Made by a program: the position numbers and the translations under genes. DNA of 64,000 bases from DATJSJ01 sp035504175. Lineage in GTDB: Bacteria > Pseudomonadota > Alphaproteobacteria > Acetobacterales > Acetobacteraceae. Shown here in pieces: positions 15,697 through 23,633 of the stretch (position 1 is its first letter; each line of letters begins with the position of its first letter). The DNA is taken from assembly GCA_035504175.1 (NCBI GenBank), contig DATJSJ010000025.1:51075-115074 (forward strand), in the 5' to 3' direction. The notes beneath the pieces were generated by a model. That model was not told where the DNA came from. It ran no database searches and was given only the letters and a program-made list of their open reading frames with translations.

Positions 15697-16949
15697 GGCG
15701 TCACCGTGATGCGCGGGACGTAGGCCGGCGGCGTCAGCGTGGTGTCGAGCGTCACCAGGCTCTCCGCTCCGTCGATCCGCACCCGCAGCGGCGCGCCTGG
15801 TGCCGGCACCGGCGTGAAGCCGGCCGGGATCGGGAAGCCGAGCGTCGCCTGGGTGTCGGGCGCGGAGAGCGGGCGCGGCTCGATCTCGACGGACTGGCTG
15901 CCGATCAGCACCATCGCGAGCTGCCGTCGCCCGACCGGCGGGTTGATGGTCAACGTCAGCGTGGCGCCGACCGCGATGGTTGTCGGTGGCGTGACGATCG
16001 CCGGCACCAGCATGAAGGTCGCCGGATCGGACAGCAGTCCCGCATGCGGATCGGAGGGTGCGCCGAACCGCACGTTGCGTACGACCTGCACCGCGCGCAC
16101 GCCGGCCTGCAGGGTCGCGGGAATGGTCACGCGCAGCATTTGCGGCTGCACGAGATCGGGCGCGATCGGCGTGCCGCCGTCGAAACTGACCAGCGTGTCG
16201 CCGACGGAGTCGCCGACGAAATTGCGGCCGGTCAGGGTCAGCGCGGCGCCGGCCGGCAGCATCGCCGGCGTGATCGCATCGATCGCCGGCCGGTCCAGCG
16301 GCTGCACGAGGATGTTGCGTACCTGCACCGGCAGCCCGACGCGCGCACTCCGGCTGCGCTGGATCAGCACGACGGAGGCCATGTAGCCGGCCGTCGTGCG
16401 ATAGCGCGCCTGGAACGCCGTCCAGAGCTTGTACGCGTCCTCGGTCGAGAGCGATTGCGGCGTGAGCTTGATCAGCTCGGCCTGGTTGGCGAGCGTGGAG
16501 AGTCCGACCGCCTGCACCTCGCTGCTGGCACCCGGCGCGGCGCGGGACGCGGTCAGCGCGTTCTGCACCGTGTCGCGGGTGAGGAGCTGGTTCTCGTTCA
16601 GCACCTGCATCGCCCAGCCGAGCAGGATCTCGCCGTCGAGTTCGCCCTTGCCGTAGGCGGAGAGCAGGTAGTGCAGGTCGAGTGCGAGCGGTGGGCTCGA
16701 CAGCAGCCGGCCTGCGGAGTCGCGTTCCGGCAGGTCGGCGTTCCGGTACGCGGCGTTCAGGCTGACATGGTACATGAACAGGTTGAGCTGCGGCGCTTCC
16801 GTGTCGCCGACCGTGATGCGATCGGGCGGCAGGGCGGTGACATTGGGCGTCGCGCCGAGCGCGGTGTCGAGTCCGCTGCCGGCAAGCGCATCGATCAGCA
16901 GCCAGCGCAGCACCGAACTAACCCCTGCGACGGCGAGAAAGTCGCTCAT
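15693..16949 (-). CDS. DUF4255/Pvc16-type sheath terminator with IPT-like domains
   Basis: The N-terminal ~190 residues match the DUF4255 (Pvc16_N) family: an initial helix SSVLRWLLIDAL, then ITVGDTEAPQLNLFMYHVSLNAAYRN and LALDLHYLLSAYG. In Afp and PVC this protein caps the sheath and tube end distal to the baseplate and fixes particle length together with the ruler. The C-terminal 220 residues resemble tandem IPT/TIG or Ig-like beta domains (LTLTGRNFVGDSVGDTLVSF is typical), an extension seen in many eCIS of environmental bacteria and likely exposed. It is coupled by four-base overlaps to genes on both sides. No tape-measure gene is visible in the operon, so length control must come from another part. 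Confidence 0.9.
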   Translation of the reverse strand: MSDFLAVAGVSSVLRWLLIDALAGSGLDTALGATPNVTALPPDRITVGDTEAPQLNLFMYHVSLNAAYRNADLPERDSAGRLLSSPPLALDLHYLLSAYGKGELDGEILLGWAMQVLNENQLLTRDTVQNALTASRAAPGASSEVQAVGLSTLANQAELIKLTPQSLSTEDAYKLWTAFQARYRTTAGYMASVVLIQRSRSARVGLPVQVRNILVQPLDRPAIDAITPAMLPAGAALTLTGRNFVGDSVGDTLVSFDGGTPIAPDLVQPQMLRVTIPATLQAGVRAVQVVRNVRFGAPSDPHAGLLSDPATFMLVPAIVTPPTTIAVGATLTLTINPPVGRRQLAMVLIGSQSVEIEPRPLSAPDTQATLGFPIPAGFTPVPAPGAPLRVRIDGAESLVTLDTTLTPPAYVPRITVTP

Positions 16950-17752
16950 GGCACCCGGCCGCCACGGCGCGCGAGGAAATCGCCAAGCGAGATCGCGGGC
17001 GCACGGCTCGCACCCGGCCGCGTGGCCGGCGTGCGAGGCGGAGTCGCGTGCACCTCGACCACGCCGATGCTGATCTGCACGTCGCGCGCGGCGGCGGTGA
17101 GCGGCGCGGCCGAACGCGGGGATGGCGTGGGTGGCGCCGCCGCTTGCACGCGGGCCGCCGGTCGGGCCTCCGCGATCAGACGGGCCGACGGTGCCCGCGG
17201 CGACCCGGCGGTGTGCGGCAACGCGGATTGCGCCGACGCGAGATGACGTGTCTCGCGGTTCGGGGGTGCGGCGTTTGAGCGCGCAGCTTCCGATGTGGCG
17301 GCGAACTCCGCGGAAGCTGCCGACGCAATGTCGTGTGTGGGGCGTGTCGTCACCGCGACATCGCGATGCGTCAGCGGGCGTGCGGCCGCCGGCGGCGCCC
17401 GGGACGCGTCGGCGTCGCGCGCGGACGCCGCGGCGAGAGGCGGGTCCGGCGGCGCAGCGCGGGTCGCCCGATCAAGGACGAGCGGCGGCGGCCCGTGCGC
17501 CGCTGCACGGTCGAACACCGGCGCGACCGGCCGCGCGATCGCAGTCGGCGGCGCATGATCCGTTGCGCGTGCCGGCGGAACAGGCGCAGCCGGTGGCGCC
17601 GCCGGCGTGGTTTCCCCGACCTCTTCCATCTCCGACGCGACCCGGCCCGATCCGCCCGCATCGGGCGATTCGTAGCGCGACGCAAGCAGCGGCTCGGCCA
17701 CTGCCAGGCGACCCTGCGCGCGCAGAATGAGCCGGGTCAGGCTGTCGCTCAT
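16946..17752 (-). CDS. Pro/Ala-rich disordered eCIS protein with conserved short ends
   Basis: A 268-residue, very Ala/Pro/Arg-rich protein with no membrane segment. Three short blocks look conserved: residues 8-27 (LILRAQGRLAVAEPLLASRY), residues 225-236 (VQISIGVVEVHA) and the C-terminal 254-263 (ISLGDFLARR). I have seen equivalents of the last two (an 'IxIGxIEVRA' strand and an 'LSLDDYLxRR' tail) in other eCIS operons between the cap gene and the zinc-ribbon gene. The ~190 residues between are low in hydrophobics and probably disordered. The ATG at 17752 overlaps the zinc-ribbon gene's stop by four bases; the longer upstream open frame merely shadows that gene. A tether or chaperone-like role between particle and another part is possible but unproven. 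Confidence 0.72.
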   Translation of the reverse strand: MSDSLTRLILRAQGRLAVAEPLLASRYESPDAGGSGRVASEMEEVGETTPAAPPAAPVPPARATDHAPPTAIARPVAPVFDRAAAHGPPPLVLDRATRAAPPDPPLAAASARDADASRAPPAAARPLTHRDVAVTTRPTHDIASAASAEFAATSEAARSNAAPPNRETRHLASAQSALPHTAGSPRAPSARLIAEARPAARVQAAAPPTPSPRSAAPLTAAARDVQISIGVVEVHATPPRTPATRPGASRAPAISLGDFLARRGGRVP

Positions 17753-18510
17753 CCGCGCACCCGGTCGAGATAGGCGCGGCGGCGGGACGTGCTCATCGCC
17801 AGGATGGCCGATTCCGACCAGGCACAGGCGGCAGCGAGCTCGTGCACTTCGTCGAGCAGGCGGAGGGCCGCGTGGCGCAACTCGGCCCAGAGGAAGGCCG
17901 GCACATCGATCAGCACCGTCTGGTGCTCGCGGCAGCTCGGGCAGAGCAGACCGATGGAGAGTTCGGCAGCGTCGTGCAGGGCGGCGAGCCGCGTCAGCAC
18001 TTCGGCGCGCAGCCCATCCGGCAGCGTCTCGAAGGTCAGCGCCTGCCCCGCCCGATCCCGCACGTCGAGGCAGCGCGCTGCCAGCGCGTCGCGCGCCGTG
18101 GCGAGATCCGGCAGCGCGGCCGCGGCCGCGACGTCGCCCGAACCTGCGCAGCGGAGGCGAAGCGTGCAGCCGTCGCGGGTGATCGTCTCCTCGACCGGCG
18201 CCATGTCCAGTGCCGCCGCCGCCTGTGCGCCGGGCAGGGTGAATTCCAGCCGCGTGCCGCAGGCGGGACATGCGATGAAGGCCGCGAGGTTGGCGCCGAA
18301 GCTGCACGCGTGAAGTTCGAGCAGCGCCCGGTCGCGTCGCGCGACCGGCATCGCCGCGGCCTCCGCCCAGGGCGTGTCGGGAAGGGCCGCCTGCAGCAGC
18401 GCCGTCGCACGCGCCGCGTGCGGGACGGCGGCGCCCCGTTCCCAGGCGGCGAGCAGACCATCGCCGTCGAGGGCGGCGGGTGAAGACATTCGGGACGGAA
18501 CGTCGGTCAT
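17749..18510 (-). CDS. Zinc-ribbon eCIS baseplate-associated protein (T4 gp26-like family)
   Basis: A 253-residue protein with two Cys-X2-Cys pairs, CPACG (Cys81, Cys84) and CPSC (Cys190, Cys193), which together can form one split zinc ribbon. Helical segments dominate elsewhere (RDALAARCLDVRD; LLDEVHELAAACAWSESAILAMSTSRRRAYLD at the end). Proteins of this layout occupy this position in Streptomyces-type eCIS and are sometimes grouped with T4 baseplate hub gp26-like proteins; the assignment by sequence alone is moderate. It lies 27 bp downstream of the tube gene and overlaps the Pro/Ala-rich gene. A role in assembling the initial hub or chaperoning the tube would fit the position. Confidence 0.7.
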   Translation of the reverse strand: MTDVPSRMSSPAALDGDGLLAAWERGAAVPHAARATALLQAALPDTPWAEAAAMPVARRDRALLELHACSFGANLAAFIACPACGTRLEFTLPGAQAAAALDMAPVEETITRDGCTLRLRCAGSGDVAAAAALPDLATARDALAARCLDVRDRAGQALTFETLPDGLRAEVLTRLAALHDAAELSIGLLCPSCREHQTVLIDVPAFLWAELRHAALRLLDEVHELAAACAWSESAILAMSTSRRRAYLDRVRG

Positions 18511-18537
18511 CGGCGTTCGACGGACGGTGTGCCGGGG

Positions 18538-19056
18538 CTATACGCTCAGCGTCGGCTCGGCCGGCTCGACCACCGCCGTGTCGCGCTCCCAGCCCTCGTT
18601 CTCGAGCTTGATGTGCTGGATCGCGACCGCATTTGCGTTGGCGTCGAGATCCGGCAATGCCTGATACTCGGAGACCCAGCAGCGGAACACCCTGTAGGAG
18701 ATCGCGAGCTGGCCGGCTTCGTTGTAGAAGTCGATGATGATGTCCTTGCGGAAATCCGCGAGCGAGACTTCGCTGCCGAGTCCGGCACCGAGCTGCCAGA
18801 CCTTCGCCGCCCAGTTCTCGAATTCCGGATCGTGCGTCACGCCGCGTTCCAGCGTGATCGCATCGTACTCGCTCCGCCCGGGCGACTTGCGACTGGTGGA
18901 GGGATCACCGCCCTCGCGATGCTTGACCACCTCCGTGGTGCGCTTCAGCGCCGAGACCTTGCTGATCCCTGCGACGTAGCGCCCGTCCCAGCGCACGCGG
19001 AACTTGAAGTTCTTGTATGGATCGAAGCGCTGCGGGTTGACGGTGAATTCCGCCAT
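18538..19056 (-). CDS. eCIS inner tube protein (gp19-like)
   Basis: A 172-residue tail tube protein of the T4 gp19/Afp1-5 family. The pattern DPYKNFKFRVRWDGRYVAGISKVSALKRTTEVVKHREGGD is characteristic: a beta-strand, the conserved 'GxxVAGxSKVS' turn, then the EVVxxREGGD hairpin. The C-terminal half (DFYNEAGQLAISYRVFRCWVSEYQALPDLDANANAVAIQHIKLENEGWERD) is equally typical. It polymerises into hexameric rings inside the sheath. Only one tube gene is present, as in Streptomyces CIS, whereas Afp has three. The short C-tail (VVEPAEPTLSV) is a minor extension. It follows the sheath gene by 52 bp with a good start context. Confidence 0.93.
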   Translation of the reverse strand: MAEFTVNPQRFDPYKNFKFRVRWDGRYVAGISKVSALKRTTEVVKHREGGDPSTSRKSPGRSEYDAITLERGVTHDPEFENWAAKVWQLGAGLGSEVSLADFRKDIIIDFYNEAGQLAISYRVFRCWVSEYQALPDLDANANAVAIQHIKLENEGWERDTAVVEPAEPTLSV

Positions 19057-19108
19057 GAACCTGGCCTTCCGTGATCGGGTTGCGCTGTGCCGCTCGGCTC
19101 GGTGCCGC

Positions 19109-21085
19109 TCAGGTCTGCGACTGGCCGGCGAGCTGCTGGATCTGGATGATCACGAACTCGGCCGGCTTGAGCGGCGCGAAGCCGACCAGGATGTTGACGA
19201 TGCCGTTGTCGATATCGGTTTGCGTCGTCGTGTCCTTGTCGCACTTCACCAGATAGGCGTCGCTCGGAGTCTGGCCCTGGAAGGCGCCGCGGCGGAACAG
19301 GTCCTGCATGAACGAGCCGATGTTGAGCCGGAGCTGCGCCCACAGTGTGTCGTCATTCGGCTCGAACACGGCCCATTGCGTGCCGCGATAAAGGCTCTCC
19401 TCCAGATAGAGCGCCAGCCGGCGCACCGGCACGTATTTCCACTGATTGCCCTCGGCATCGGAGCCGACCAGCGTGCGGGCACCCCAGAGCACCGGGCCGT
19501 AGATCGGGAAGATGCGGAAGCAGTTGAGCCCGAGCGGGTTCAGCACGCCGTTCTCGAGATCGCTGAGCTTGTAGACGACGCCCTGCACGCCGGTGAGCGT
19601 CGCCTCGGTTCCCGCGGGCGCCTTCCACACGCCACGTGTGCCGTCGATCCGCGCGTAAAGACCCGCCACGACACCGGACGGGGCGAAGGTGCGGAGCTGG
19701 AAGTTGTTGGCCGGATCGGGCAGGCGCAGCCGGGGAAAGAAGGCCGCGCCGTTCTCCTGGTGCACGGTGAGGCCGCTGGTTTTCCAGTCGACCGCGGTCT
19801 CGACGCTGTTGACGAAGGGCGGCGGATCGATGAGCAGGAATGCGCGGCGTTCCTGGCAAAGAGTGTCGGCGGCGGCATAGATCGCGTTGACGTCGCTCGC
19901 GGCGATCGCCGGGTCGAGCGCCGATGGGTTGCCGGGATCGGCGCGCGTCGCATCCGGGATGCTGAGCAGGTTGAAGAGATCCACCCGCTGCAGCGCGTAG
20001 ATGCCGGTGAAGGTGAGCTCGTCGCCGATGAGCTGCGTCGCGCCCGGCAACGTGGTGCCGTCGCCGCCGCCGGCGAGCGCGTGATGCGCGACCGCACCGG
20101 TCGCGCCGGACAATCCGAGCGCACCGGAGATGTCGGTGAGGCCGGAGGCGCCGGAGGGCGCTCCGATGGTCAGCGTCGCGTCGATATGGCCGGGCAGGAA
20201 GCCGACCACGCGGATGGCCTGGCCGGCGCCGCTCGCCACCGCGGTGCAGCGCACGGAGGCGCCCGGCCATTTCACCGCCAGCGTCGCATTCGCCGCGCGC
20301 TCGAGCTGCGCCGCGAGTCCGGCGACGGTCTGCGGGATCGGCCCGGTCTGCGCCAGCACCCGGATGTCGAGCGGCAGCGGCGCCGGCGGCGTGCCGCTGG
20401 TCGAGAGCGAGACGCCGCAATTATGCGTGGCGGTCGCCGCGGTGGCCGCGCCGCCCGCGGTGGTGTTGACCGTGCTTTGCGTCACCACACCCCCGACCGT
20501 GCCGGTGGTCGGCGGCGGGGCGGTGGTGGAGAGCGCGCCGGAGGTTGCGACATTGACGAGTTGCGACCCGGAATCGGGGTCGTTGACCACACCGAGCACG
20601 TAGTTGCTGCGGCCGGAATCGAGCGAGACCGCGGGGAAGCTCTCGACCGTGCCGTCATCGAGATTGGTGACCGTGAGGTTGAAGGCGGTCACACCCGACG
20701 TCGTCGTGCCGACGTTATTCTCATCGATGTCGATCAGCAAGTTGCCGTTCGCCCAGGTGCCGCTGCTGAGTGCGGTGAAGGTGAGGTTGGCGAAGGCGAC
20801 GTGGGCACCGACGGCGCCGGCCCGCGGCGTGCGCACGACATAGGCCTGGGTGCCGCCATTGGCGAAGAATTGCTGCGCCGCGTAGGAGAGCTCGCTGTCG
20901 CTCGCGATGCCGCCGAACAGCCGCTCGTAGTCGGAGAAGCTGAGCAGGAGCTGGGCGCGGTTGTCGATGCCGCGGGCAGTGTAGCCGACGAAGGCGGCGA
21001 TCGAGGTTGCGACCCCGGTGATCGTGTGCGTGAGGCTCGGCAGTTCCTCGATGTAGACGCCGGGGTAGGTGGGCGAGATCGCCAT
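19109..21085 (-). CDS. eCIS contractile sheath protein
   Basis: A 658-residue sheath protein. The N-terminus MAISPTYPGVYIEELPSLTHTITGVATSIAAFVGYTARG is the classic sheath opening (PGVYxEE), followed by SDYERLFGG and SYAAQQFFANGGTQAYVVRT. The C-terminal domain (about residues 380-650) carries YARIDGTRGVWKAPAG, LNCFRIFPIYGPVLWGARTL, KYVPVRRLALYLEESLYRGTQWAVFEPND and the final FAPLKPAEFVIIQIQQLAGQ. These match eCIS and phage sheaths and are clearly unlike T6SS TssB/TssC. Between them lies a Gly/Thr/Ala-rich insertion of roughly 200 residues (about 150-350) that would be surface-exposed on the extended sheath. The ribosome site GGAAGGA precedes the ATG. Confidence 0.95.
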   Translation of the reverse strand: MAISPTYPGVYIEELPSLTHTITGVATSIAAFVGYTARGIDNRAQLLLSFSDYERLFGGIASDSELSYAAQQFFANGGTQAYVVRTPRAGAVGAHVAFANLTFTALSSGTWANGNLLIDIDENNVGTTTSGVTAFNLTVTNLDDGTVESFPAVSLDSGRSNYVLGVVNDPDSGSQLVNVATSGALSTTAPPPTTGTVGGVVTQSTVNTTAGGAATAATATHNCGVSLSTSGTPPAPLPLDIRVLAQTGPIPQTVAGLAAQLERAANATLAVKWPGASVRCTAVASGAGQAIRVVGFLPGHIDATLTIGAPSGASGLTDISGALGLSGATGAVAHHALAGGGDGTTLPGATQLIGDELTFTGIYALQRVDLFNLLSIPDATRADPGNPSALDPAIAASDVNAIYAAADTLCQERRAFLLIDPPPFVNSVETAVDWKTSGLTVHQENGAAFFPRLRLPDPANNFQLRTFAPSGVVAGLYARIDGTRGVWKAPAGTEATLTGVQGVVYKLSDLENGVLNPLGLNCFRIFPIYGPVLWGARTLVGSDAEGNQWKYVPVRRLALYLEESLYRGTQWAVFEPNDDTLWAQLRLNIGSFMQDLFRRGAFQGQTPSDAYLVKCDKDTTTQTDIDNGIVNILVGFAPLKPAEFVIIQIQQLAGQSQT

Positions 21086-21120
21086 GGGCTATCCTTCCGC
21101 GAAGGAGGCGTTCACTTCCG

Positions 21121-21465
21121 CTATGCCGTCGGCCTGCGGATCGCGTCCCGCAGGCTCACGAGCGAGAGATCGGGCAGCTTCTCGGTATGCAGGCGCAATT
21201 CATGCAGGAACCCGTCATTGCCGCGGGCGGCGATCGCGATGACGCGCAACGCCGGGAATTGCCGCAGCAGTGCCTCGAACTCCGCCGCATTGCCCGGGTG
21301 CTGCACCTGCATCACGACCACGTCCGATCCGGTGCGGCGCACGCGGGACGCCAGGTCCTCGCCCTCGCCGACTGACCCGGCCACCACGGCGTCAGGCATC
21401 TGGGCAAACACCGCCGTGACGATGCCGACGAGCAGGCTGGACATTCCGGCCAGCAGGATGCGCAC
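21121..21465 (-). CDS. Degenerate receiver-like protein upstream of the eCIS operon
   Basis: A 114-residue protein with a GTG start (an in-frame TGA four codons upstream rules out an earlier one). The order of hydrophobic strands and helices (RILLAGMSSLLVGIVTAVFAQ…AVVAGSV…SDVVVMQVQHPG…ALRVIAIAA…) resembles a CheY-like receiver. However, the acidic pair after strand 1 is Gly-Met (residues 7-8) and the phospho-acceptor position after strand 3 is Gln53 (VVVMQ instead of VVLLD). It therefore cannot be phosphorylated in the usual way. There is no DNA-binding domain. It is the first gene of the eCIS operon, 35 bp before the sheath gene. In Streptomyces a LuxR-type regulator lies near the eCIS genes, so this may be a stripped-down regulatory or structural relative; function unproven. 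Confidence 0.6.
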   Translation of the reverse strand: MRILLAGMSSLLVGIVTAVFAQMPDAVVAGSVGEGEDLASRVRRTGSDVVVMQVQHPGNAAEFEALLRQFPALRVIAIAARGNDGFLHELRLHTEKLPDLSLVSLRDAIRRPTA

Positions 21466-21921
21466 GCGTGGTCTTCATCTCCGCACTGGCGAAGCCTCGC
21501 ATGCGCAACGCGGTACCGGAATGGATCGTCCGGCCCGGGCGACGGTCCGGACCGCGATGACATCCGGTTGCCACCCGCCGGGCCGCTCAAGGGTGCGGGG
21601 GGGACGCGCGAACCGACGCCGCACGCCAGGGCCAGCCCGAGAGATTGCGTTCCAAACAGCCGCAAACCGACGCCGCGGCGGGCAGGGTCAATGGATCATG
21701 CGGTCCGGATCGGATCCAGAAGATGGTCCGGGCACCGGGTCTTCCACCGGCCCATTACGAAGGCAGACTGCGTCGGCATCTGCCGCCGTTCGAGCGGGTG
21801 CGGCGACGGCTCACCGGCCTGGGACGCTGCGCGCGCATCAGTTGAAGTCCTCACGGAGACGCCACCGCAATGGCGAGACTACCCGCCTGGCCCGGGAGTT
21901 CGTCCCGCCTCGGCAGCGCCC
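21466..21921. other. Intergenic region between the eCIS operon and the alpha-glucoside operon
   Basis: 456 bp without a convincing gene. It lies upstream of the first eCIS gene and downstream of the GH13 gene, both on the minus strand, so it must hold the eCIS promoter unless transcription reads through. I see no clear -35/-10 pair, no T-rich terminator and no strong palindrome. Short open frames here have poor start contexts and unconserved-looking compositions. Confidence 0.6.
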
Positions 21922-23610
21922 TCAGTCCATGCGCAAGCGATAGACGCGCGCTTCGTAGGGTCGTAGCGGTGCCACACCGTCTCTGCCGTCCGCCGCATCG
22001 TAATTGGCGATCAGCAGTGCCTCGTCGCCACGCAGAAGCGGCGAGCGGAATCGCCGCTCCTCGCCGGCGAAATTGGCGACGACCAGCAGGCGCTCCTCGT
22101 CCAACCCCCGCGTGAACGCGTAGACCCAGGGGTCGGTATCCTCGATCATATCGTAGCGACCGTAGACGACAACCGGATGCTCGCGCCGCAGGGCGATCAG
22201 GCGGCGGTAGTAGTGGAAGATCGAGCGGGGATCCGTCATGTCCGCTTCGACATTGATCGCGACGTGGTTCGGATTGACTTTGAGCCAGGGTGTCCCGGTG
22301 GTGAAGCCGGCATTCGGGCTGGCGCTCCATTGCATCGGCGTGCGGGCATTGTCGCGCGAGCGGAACTGCACCTTCGACAACGCCACGTTCGGCGACAGGC
22401 CCTGGTTCTCGGTCAGCTCCCGGTAGCCGTTGAGCGATTCGAGATCGCGGTAATCGCCGATCGTATCGAAGGCGACGTTCGTCATGCCGATCTCTTCGCC
22501 CTGGTAGACGAACGGCGTCCCCTTGTGCAGGTGCAGGACGGTCGCGAGCATCGTCGCGGTCTCGCGCCGCAGCGCGCCGTCATCGCCGAAGCGGGAGACG
22601 GCGCGGGGCTGGTCGTGATTGTTGAAGTAGAGACTGTTCCAGCCATCCTGCTCCATCGCCTCCTGCCAGCGCCGCTTCACCGCCTTGAGCCGCGCAAGCT
22701 CGAACGGCGCGCGGTGCCATTTGGTGGCGAAGCTGTGCCGCTCCATGTCGAGATCGGTGTGCTCGAACGTGATCACCATGTTGAGATATCCGGTCCCGCC
22801 GTGCACCATCATCACCGCGTCGGCGGTGCTGGTGAGCGCGGCCTCGCCAACGGTCATGATGTCGTATTTCGATAGCACCTCCCGCTTCATCTGGTCGTAG
22901 AATGCCAGGATGTTCGGGCCGTTGACGAAGAACTGCGGCGCGAAGACGTGGGCGAACCCCTCCGGGTTCGGAGCATCCGGGAAGCGCTGGTCCTTGGACA
23001 ACATGTTGATGACATCCATGCGGAAGCCATCCACCCCGCGCCGCAGCCACCAGTGCATCATGTCGTAGATCGCCCGGCGCAACTGCGGGTTCTCCCAGTT
23101 CAGATCGGGCTGCTTCTTCGAGAACAGATGCAGGTAGTAGTCGCCGGTCGCAGGATTGAACTCCCAGGCCGATCCGCCGAAGACCGAGCCCCAGTTGTTG
23201 GGCTCGCGCCCATCGCGGCCGTCGCGCCAGATGTAGAAGTCGCGATAGCGGCTGGATCGGGACGAACGGGCGTCTTTGAACCAGGAATGCTCGTCGGAGG
23301 TGTGGTTCACCACCAGGTCCATCAAGATCCGCATGCCCCGCGCATGCAGGCCAGCCGCGAGCTCGTCCCAGTCCGCCAGCGTGCCGAACTCCGGCATGAT
23401 GTCCTGATAGTCGCTGATGTCGTAGCCGTTGTCGTCGTTCGGCGATGGGTAGACTGGCGAAAGCCAGACGATGTCGACCCCAAGGGTTTTCAGGTAGTCG
23501 AGCTTGCCGATGATGCCGCGCAGGTCACCGATTCCGTCGCCGTCGCTGTCCATGAAGCTGCGGGGATAGATCTGATAGACGACGCCTTCCTTCCACCAGG
23601 CCCTGCGCAT
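21922..23610 (-). CDS. GH13 alpha-glucosidase, oligo-1,6-glucosidase type
   Basis: A 562-residue cytoplasmic glycoside hydrolase starting MRRAWWKEGVVYQIYPRSF. Catalytic residues are the nucleophile Asp199 (GFRMDVIN), acid/base Glu256 (VGEAA) and transition-state Asp333 (NNHDQPR). Val200 directly after the nucleophile is the known mark of alpha-1,6-specific enzymes such as isomaltase, where alpha-1,4 enzymes have Ala. The start at 23610 is behind GGGGAAC and matches the family's usual first residues. A longer open frame would overlap the ATPase gene and add 31 residues without family support. There is no signal peptide, so it acts on imported oligosaccharides. It is the last gene of the sugar ABC operon and should release glucose from isomaltose-like substrates. 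Confidence 0.9.
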   Translation of the reverse strand: MRRAWWKEGVVYQIYPRSFMDSDGDGIGDLRGIIGKLDYLKTLGVDIVWLSPVYPSPNDDNGYDISDYQDIMPEFGTLADWDELAAGLHARGMRILMDLVVNHTSDEHSWFKDARSSRSSRYRDFYIWRDGRDGREPNNWGSVFGGSAWEFNPATGDYYLHLFSKKQPDLNWENPQLRRAIYDMMHWWLRRGVDGFRMDVINMLSKDQRFPDAPNPEGFAHVFAPQFFVNGPNILAFYDQMKREVLSKYDIMTVGEAALTSTADAVMMVHGGTGYLNMVITFEHTDLDMERHSFATKWHRAPFELARLKAVKRRWQEAMEQDGWNSLYFNNHDQPRAVSRFGDDGALRRETATMLATVLHLHKGTPFVYQGEEIGMTNVAFDTIGDYRDLESLNGYRELTENQGLSPNVALSKVQFRSRDNARTPMQWSASPNAGFTTGTPWLKVNPNHVAINVEADMTDPRSIFHYYRRLIALRREHPVVVYGRYDMIEDTDPWVYAFTRGLDEERLLVVANFAGEERRFRSPLLRGDEALLIANYDAADGRDGVAPLRPYEARVYRLRMD

Positions 23611-23633
23611 GTCCCGTTCCCCGTCGTGAATCG

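Noticed and set aside
16946..18307. Extension of the Pro/Ala-rich protein to 453 residues
   Set aside because: The additional N-terminal part is an out-of-frame reading of the zinc-ribbon gene; the ATG at 17752 with a four-base overlap is preferred.
19004..21943. A 979-codon open frame on the plus strand
   Set aside because: It is antisense to the sheath and receiver-like genes, is Arg/Gly/Ala-rich with no recognisable motif, and results from high GC in the third codon position.
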